Below are positions 59,824 through 64,000 of a DNA stretch of 64,000 nt, in pieces; position 1 is the stretch's first letter; every line of letters begins with the position of its first letter. The stretch comes from Amylibacter sp. IMCC11727. Its GTDB lineage: Bacteria; Pseudomonadota; Alphaproteobacteria; Rhodobacterales; Rhodobacteraceae. The position numbers and the translations under genes are program-made. Where the stretch lies: NCBI RefSeq assembly GCF_029854195.1, contig NZ_CP122960.1, forward strand, positions 1,866,001-1,930,000, read 5' to 3'. A model generated the notes under the pieces. The model saw nothing but the letters and a program-made list of their open reading frames with translations, was not told where the DNA came from and searched no databases.

Positions 59824-61335
59824 TTAACCCACAGACCCCTCAAGCGAGATCGCCACCAGCGCCTGTGCTTCCATGGCGAATTCCATTGGCAGGGCTTGTA
59901 GCACTTCTTTACAGAACCCGTTGACCACAAGTGCGACGGCTTCTTCTTCGTCCATGCCACGCTGGCGGCAATAGAACAGTTGGTCGTCGTCCACTTTCGA
60001 CGTAGTGGCTTCGTGTTCTACGCGGGCGGTGTTGTTTTTCACCTCGATATAGGGAACCGTGTGTGCCCCGCATTTGTCGCCGATCAGCAGGCTGTCACAC
60101 TGGGTGTAGTTGCGCCCGTCTTTGGCCTTTGGGTGCATGGTCACAAGGCCGCGGTAAGTGTTTTGCGCTTTGCCCGCAGAAATGCCTTTGGACACGATCC
60201 GTGACTTGGTGTTTTTGCCAAGGTGGATCATTTTGGTGCCCGTGTCGGCCTGCTGCATGTTGTTGGCGATGGCGATGGAGTAGAACTCGCCTTGCGTATC
60301 GTCGCCGCGCAGGATGCAGGAGGGGTATTTCCAAGTCACGGCGGAGCCTGTTTCCACTTGGGTCCACATCACTTTGGAACGGTCGCCACGGCAATCGGCA
60401 CGTTTCGTCACAAAGTTATAGATGCCGCCTTTGCCCTCTTCATCGCCAGGGAACCAGTTTTGAACGGTGGAGTATTTGATTTCGGAATCTTCGAGCAGGA
60501 CAAGTTCGACGACGGCGGCGTGCAACTGTGCGATGTCCCGTTGTGGGGCTGTGCAACCTTCGAGGTAAGACACGTAAGAGCCTTTGTCCGCGATGATCAG
60601 TGTGCGTTCAAACTGGCCTGTGTTTTCCGCATTGATGCGGAAATAGGTGGACAGTTCCATCGGGCATTTGGTGCCTTCTGGGATGTAAACGAACGACCCA
60701 TCGGAAAACACGGCAGAGTTCAATGTGGCGTAGTAGTTATCTGATTGAGGAACCACGGAGCCGAGGTATTTTTTTACCAACTCTGGGTGGTCTTGAATCG
60801 CCTCAGAAATGGAGCAAAAGATCACACCTGCTTTGGCGAGTTCCTCTTTAAAGGTGGTGCCGACGGAAACAGAGTCAAACACCGCATCCACGGCGACTTT
60901 GCGTTCTTCTTCGGGGGCTTTCACGCCTGCGAGCAAGGCTTGTTCTTTGAGCGGGATACCAAGTTTCGCGTATGTTTCGAGGAGCTTAGGATCAACTTCG
61001 TCCAATGATTTTGGCTTTTCGACCATGGATTTTGGTCGGGCATAGTAATATTGGTCTTGGAAGTCGATTTTTGGGTAATCGACCATGGCCCATTCGGGTT
61101 CGTCCATTTTGAGCCAACGCTCGTAGGCCGCCAAGCGCCATTCGAGCATCCATTCTGGCTCGTTGTTCTTTTCGGAAATCAAACGCACGATATCTTCGGA
61201 CAGGCCTTTTGGGGCGTATTCGATTTCGATGTCGGTTTCGAACCCGTATTTGTATTTGCCGCCAACGGATTGAACGGCATCTACGGTGTCCTGATCGACG
61301 CCGTCTTTGACTTGTACTTGATCTTGGGTGTCCAT
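59824..61335 (-). CDS. sufB: FeS cluster assembly protein SufB
   Basis: 503 residues from the ATG behind AAGGAAA; an extended frame upstream has no ribosome site. Key segments: YYYARPK, SVVPQSDNYYATLNSAVFSDGSFVYIPEGTKCPMELSTYFRINAENTGQFERTLIIADKGSYVSYLEGCTAP and the C-terminal EHEATTSKVDDDQLFYCRQRGMDEEEAVALVVNGF. It is the scaffold on which the cluster is built with SufC and SufD. Confidence 0.98.
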   Translation of the reverse strand: MDTQDQVQVKDGVDQDTVDAVQSVGGKYKYGFETDIEIEYAPKGLSEDIVRLISEKNNEPEWMLEWRLAAYERWLKMDEPEWAMVDYPKIDFQDQYYYARPKSMVEKPKSLDEVDPKLLETYAKLGIPLKEQALLAGVKAPEEERKVAVDAVFDSVSVGTTFKEELAKAGVIFCSISEAIQDHPELVKKYLGSVVPQSDNYYATLNSAVFSDGSFVYIPEGTKCPMELSTYFRINAENTGQFERTLIIADKGSYVSYLEGCTAPQRDIAQLHAAVVELVLLEDSEIKYSTVQNWFPGDEEGKGGIYNFVTKRADCRGDRSKVMWTQVETGSAVTWKYPSCILRGDDTQGEFYSIAIANNMQQADTGTKMIHLGKNTKSRIVSKGISAGKAQNTYRGLVTMHPKAKDGRNYTQCDSLLIGDKCGAHTVPYIEVKNNTARVEHEATTSKVDDDQLFYCRQRGMDEEEAVALVVNGFCKEVLQALPMEFAMEAQALVAISLEGSVG

Positions 61336-61345
61336 GTCGTTTCCT

Positions 61346-62479
61346 TTACGCCGCGCGGGCCTTGAATTTCTTGTATTGGGCGATCCATGCGTCTGCGAAA
61401 CCCATGACCTCGTCCGGTGTGGTTGTCGGGCCAAAGCTCACGCGGATGGCGGAGCTGGCGGTAATGTCGTCAAAGCCCATGGCCGTCAAGACACGGGATT
61501 GTTTTACTTTGCCAGAGGAACAGGCTGAGCCTGCGGAAATGGCGTAGCCTGCCAAATCCATCTGCATGACCTGCGTTTCGCCTTTCCACCCTGGCACGGC
61601 AATGCAAGAGGTGTTGGGCAAACGATCCACACCCTGACCCACGAAGATAGCGTCGGGGGCTGCATCGGCAAGGCGAGCTTCGAGTGTATCGCGCAGTTCG
61701 CGCACGGGTTCCCAAACACCGTTGTCGAGGTCCCGCTGCGCGGCCTCAGCCGCTGCGCCAAAGCCTGCGATTCCGATGACGTTTTCGGTCCCAGCACGCT
61801 GTCCCTTTTCTTGAGAGCCTGCGGTTGCAAACTGACTATACCGACCGCCGCTTTCAGTTGACTTTGAAAGCAATGCACCAACACCTTTCGGTCCACCAAA
61901 TTTGTGCGCAGAAAGAAGTGCAAAATCCGCACCCAACCAAGCGAAGGCAAACGGTACGCGGCCCGCGGCTTGTACCGCATCTACCGTAATTTCTGGTGCG
62001 TTTTTATGTGCAGAAAGTGTTCTGACGGCGGTTTGCACATCTTGGACGACACCAGTTTCACTATTCGCAGATTGGATGGCAACACCGTGTGGTCGGAAAG
62101 TGTCTTCGTCCAATTTTGCTAAAACTGGGGCTAAATCTGCAATACCAGTGTCAAAGACTGGAAATTCCTGTTCTTCGTTCAGGCCGAGGAAGCTATTCAA
62201 AATAGCGTCGTGCTCAACAGTGGTCGGCAAACCAAAACCATCTGGAGCGGCCATTGCCGCTGATTCCGATGCGCCAGAGTTGAAAATTACTTGGTCACGA
62301 TCTGCACCGAACGCAGCGGCCACCTGCCCCCGCGCTGTCTCTACAATCGCTTTTGCCTTACGTCCTTCGGCATGCACGCTCGACGGATTGCCGACCACAT
62401 CCATCGCCGCGATCATCGCATCTCGCGCTTCTGGGCGCAGGGGCCCTGTGGCGTTCCAGTCGAGGTAGACGCGGGTCAC
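61346..62479 (-). CDS. iscS: Cysteine desulfurase, NifS/IscS group
   Basis: 377 residues from GTG 62479, which has GGGGGTG at the right distance; an open frame further upstream runs over iscR and is not coding. The PLP lysine is in LLSAHKFGGPKGVGALL; the mobile loop cysteine is in SAGSACSSGKVKQSRVL (class I). It releases sulfur from cysteine for the scaffold. A second desulfurase, sufS, ends the same operon. Confidence 0.93.
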   Translation of the reverse strand: MTRVYLDWNATGPLRPEARDAMIAAMDVVGNPSSVHAEGRKAKAIVETARGQVAAAFGADRDQVIFNSGASESAAMAAPDGFGLPTTVEHDAILNSFLGLNEEQEFPVFDTGIADLAPVLAKLDEDTFRPHGVAIQSANSETGVVQDVQTAVRTLSAHKNAPEITVDAVQAAGRVPFAFAWLGADFALLSAHKFGGPKGVGALLSKSTESGGRYSQFATAGSQEKGQRAGTENVIGIAGFGAAAEAAQRDLDNGVWEPVRELRDTLEARLADAAPDAIFVGQGVDRLPNTSCIAVPGWKGETQVMQMDLAGYAISAGSACSSGKVKQSRVLTAMGFDDITASSAIRVSFGPTTTPDEVMGFADAWIAQYKKFKARAA

Positions 62480-62528
62480 GTTGCACCCCCAGACTTCTTT
62501 TGGCCAAAAATATCCAAAACCCGACCCA

Positions 62529-62990
62529 TCATTTCTCATCCACCATTTCGAACAGAGAAGGAACGGCGGGGCATGGGGCCATTTGGTTTGTGATGATATC
62601 AGACAGCCGCGCAGAGTGCAGGAACACATAGACGTGGGCTGACAGGCTTTCCCAGAATCGATTGGACAGGGATTGTGCGCGAGAGCCTGAGGATGCGCCT
62701 GAGGCCCCTGCCCCTTGGGACAAGGCATCCATGGTTTCATCAACTGCAGAAAGGATTGTGGTAAGGCGAATGGCGTCTGGGTCTTGGGCCAGTCGGTATC
62801 CGCCCCCTGGACCGCGTACGCTTTCAACCACACCCGCGCGGCGTAGTTTGACGAAAAGTTGTTCGAGGTACGCGAGAGAGATGCTTTGGCGTTCTGAAAT
62901 TTCGCCAAGCGACACAAGCCCGCCTTTTGATTCTTGCGCTAAATCTACAAGCGCAATGAGGGCATATCGGCCTTTTGTGCTGAGTTTCAT
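62529..62990 (-). CDS. iscR: Rrf2-family FeS regulator IscR
   Basis: 153 residues. The winged HTH is at the N-terminus (MKLSTKGRYALIALVDLAQ, LEQLFVKLRRAGVVESVRGPGGGYRLA). Only one cysteine is present, Cys140, near the C-terminus, in place of the three cysteines of the E. coli protein. This matches the one-cysteine IscR described for Rhodobacter sphaeroides, which represses isc-suf under iron sufficiency. It heads the operon and is preceded by an operator overlapping its promoter. Confidence 0.95.
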   Translation of the reverse strand: MKLSTKGRYALIALVDLAQESKGGLVSLGEISERQSISLAYLEQLFVKLRRAGVVESVRGPGGGYRLAQDPDAIRLTTILSAVDETMDALSQGAGASGASSGSRAQSLSNRFWESLSAHVYVFLHSARLSDIITNQMAPCPAVPSLFEMVDEK

Positions 62991-63074
62991 GCGACTTCCG
63001 CCATGGCAAGTGTTGACGTGCGCGGTGAGAGGCCGTACTTCGGTTCAACTTGAGTGCGGCCCCCGCGCCCAATT

Positions 63075-63110
63075 TAGAATTGTTCTAGGTTTTCCGAGCA
63101 GTTTAGTCAA
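63075..63110 (-). promoter_or_regulatory. iscR promoter with overlapping palindromic operator
   Basis: On the minus strand TTGACT (63105-63110) and TAGAAC (63082-63087) are 17 bases apart. TAGAA-TTG-TTCTA (63075-63087) is a perfect 5-3-5 palindrome covering the -10 box, so a bound repressor would block RNA polymerase. It is the natural site for IscR or an iron-responsive regulator. Confidence 0.7.
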
Positions 63111-63170
63111 CATCGTGTGACGTTGAATTATTCATTCGGACAACCTTTCTTACGGAGCCTGATTGCACGA

Positions 63171-63824
63171 ATGCCTGAAGTCATTTTTCCTGGACCAGAC
63201 GGACGTCTGGAAGGCCGATACCATCCGCAAAAACAAAAAGACGCGCCGATTGCGATTATTTTGCATCCGCATCCCCAGTTTGGCGGGACGATGAACAACA
63301 AGGTTGTTTATAACCTGCATTATGCGTTCCATAACATGGGGTTCACCGTACTGCGGTTTAATTTCCGTGGTGTTGGCAAATCGCAAGGGGAATATGATCA
63401 GGGTATTGGAGAGCTGTCAGATGCGGCATCTGCGCTCGACTATTTGCAGGCGATGAACCCGAATGCCAAGCATTGCTGGGTCGCTGGATTTAGTTTTGGC
63501 GCGTGGATCGGCATGCAGTTGTTGATGCGCCGTCCTGAAATCTCTGGTTTTATCAGTGTATCACCGCCCGCCAACATGTACGACTTTTCGTTTTTGGCCC
63601 CGTGCCCGTCATCTGGTCTGATTATCAATGGATCTGGGGACCGTGTTGCGCCGCCATCTGATACGATTGATCTGGTGGAAAAATTGCACGAGCAAAAGGG
63701 TATCACCATCACCCACCAAGAGTTGGAAGGGGCGGGTCATTTCTTTGAAAACGAGCATATGGACACAATGATTGGCAATGTGGACGAATATGTGCGTCGG
63801 CGTTTGACAGAGACAACGCGGTAA
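63171..63824 (+). CDS. Alpha/beta hydrolase
   Basis: 217 residues from ATG 63171 (MPEVIFPGPDGRLEG); an upstream frame starting near 63117 is less likely. The oxyanion loop is LHPHPQFGGTMNNKVVY, the nucleophile elbow AGFSFGAW with Ser in GFSFG, and the end has a conserved GAGHFF histidine. It resembles the CocE/NonD-type family of small hydrolases of unknown substrate, widespread beside iscR in alphaproteobacteria. Confidence 0.88.
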   Translation: MPEVIFPGPDGRLEGRYHPQKQKDAPIAIILHPHPQFGGTMNNKVVYNLHYAFHNMGFTVLRFNFRGVGKSQGEYDQGIGELSDAASALDYLQAMNPNAKHCWVAGFSFGAWIGMQLLMRRPEISGFISVSPPANMYDFSFLAPCPSSGLIINGSGDRVAPPSDTIDLVEKLHEQKGITITHQELEGAGHFFENEHMDTMIGNVDEYVRRRLTETTR

Positions 63825-63865
63825 ATTTTCTTGCCTTCGGCGAGGATATTTTAGCTCAAAAGAAA

Positions 63866-64000
63866 CTAAGGGGTGGCGATTTTGCCGCCCCTTTTTGGTT
63901 TTGTGATGCCTGTTGTGGATGGGGCGCTGATCGGCAGGCCGCGCAGGGTTCTGGCGGCGAGATAGGCAAAGGCTTGGGCTTCTAGCATATCCCCATCGAG
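63866..64000 (-). CDS. anmK: Anhydro-N-acetylmuramic acid kinase, C-terminal fragment
   Basis: 44 residues and a stop are seen; the start lies outside the window. LDGDMLEAQAFAYLAARTLRG and the PSTTGITKPKRGG ending are the typical C-terminus of AnmK, which phosphorylates 1,6-anhydro-MurNAc in cell-wall recycling. Its 3' end converges with the alpha/beta hydrolase. Confidence 0.88.
   Translation of the reverse strand, partial: LDGDMLEAQAFAYLAARTLRGLPISAPSTTGITKPKRGGKIATP
63868..63896. terminator. Terminator between hydrolase and anmK
   Basis: AAGGGGTGGC pairs with GCCGCCCCTT (one T-G pair), followed by TTTTT on the plus strand. The stem overlaps the last codons and stop of the minus-strand anmK. 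Confidence 0.8.

Noticed and set aside
62480..62917. An upstream extension of the iscS frame
   Set aside because: It overlaps iscR entirely and has no homology to desulfurases; GTG 62479 with a good ribosome site is the real start.
1..64000. CRISPR arrays, insertion sequences, prophage genes, rRNA
   Set aside because: No regular short repeats, transposase, phage structural gene or rRNA stretch was seen.

Overview
The window is a 64 kb stretch of bacterial chromosome, mid-GC and densely coded. It very probably comes from a marine Roseobacter-group alphaproteobacterium (Rhodobacterales). The grounds are a DddP-type DMSP lyase with every metal ligand of the characterised enzyme, a form II CoxSLM cluster, an isc-suf operon headed by a one-cysteine IscR, a TakP-like TRAP transporter, and the DUF2256/FeS-type photolyase pair. 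I see no prophage, insertion sequence, CRISPR array or rRNA. One tRNA, tRNA-Leu(UAG), is present.

Layout. 1-5.5 kb: end of a MocA-like nucleotidyltransferase, a GAF-Fis regulator, then coxG-coxS-coxL-coxM (form II molybdenum hydroxylase, order S-L-M) behind a palindromic operator and a TTGACA promoter. 5.5-6.8 kb: a LysR regulator and a cold-shock-domain protein. 6.8-9.35 kb (minus): ilvI-ilvH with an upstream leader peptide (codons Ile-Leu-Val-Val-Val) and an attenuator. 9.7-14.7 kb: a TakP/Q/M-like TRAP transporter whose large permease carries an unusual ~340-residue coiled C-terminal extension. 14.7-22 kb: penicillin-acylase-family hydrolase, hydroxyisobutyrate-dehydrogenase family enzyme, RhlE helicase, secreted alpha/beta hydrolase and rpe. 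22-29 kb: an AT-rich DUF3885 gene, LysE exporter, DUF502 protein, MscS channel, psuK-psuG pseudouridine catabolism, an orphan membrane protein, and a decayed second copy of the psuK 5' end.

29-38 kb: rpsB-tsf with promoter and terminator, small hypotheticals, an M20 peptidase, a structured intergenic segment, a ThDP enzyme with bdhA, and a photolyase gene interrupted by one in-frame TAG, followed by an overlapping DUF2256 gene. 38-43 kb: a polar amino-acid ABC transporter followed by dddP. 43-48 kb: clpP-clpX, an outer-membrane FadL-like gene with a damaged 5' end, tig and tRNA-Leu. 48-54.4 kb: nnrDE, glnB-glnA, a secreted VWA protein, a hypothetical membrane protein, and a LacI regulator with its own operator. 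54.4-63.1 kb (minus): the isc-suf operon iscR-iscS-sufB-(62 aa membrane protein)-sufC-sufD-three small membrane proteins-sufS. The window ends with an alpha/beta hydrolase and the 3' end of anmK.

The observations most worth following are the leaderless-looking ilv leader peptide, the psuK remnant flanking an orphan gene, the single-stop photolyase, the TRAP permease extension, the paired inverted repeats at 33.45-33.58 kb, and several perfect palindromes placed as operators (cox, cold-shock gene, dddP, lacI, iscR).
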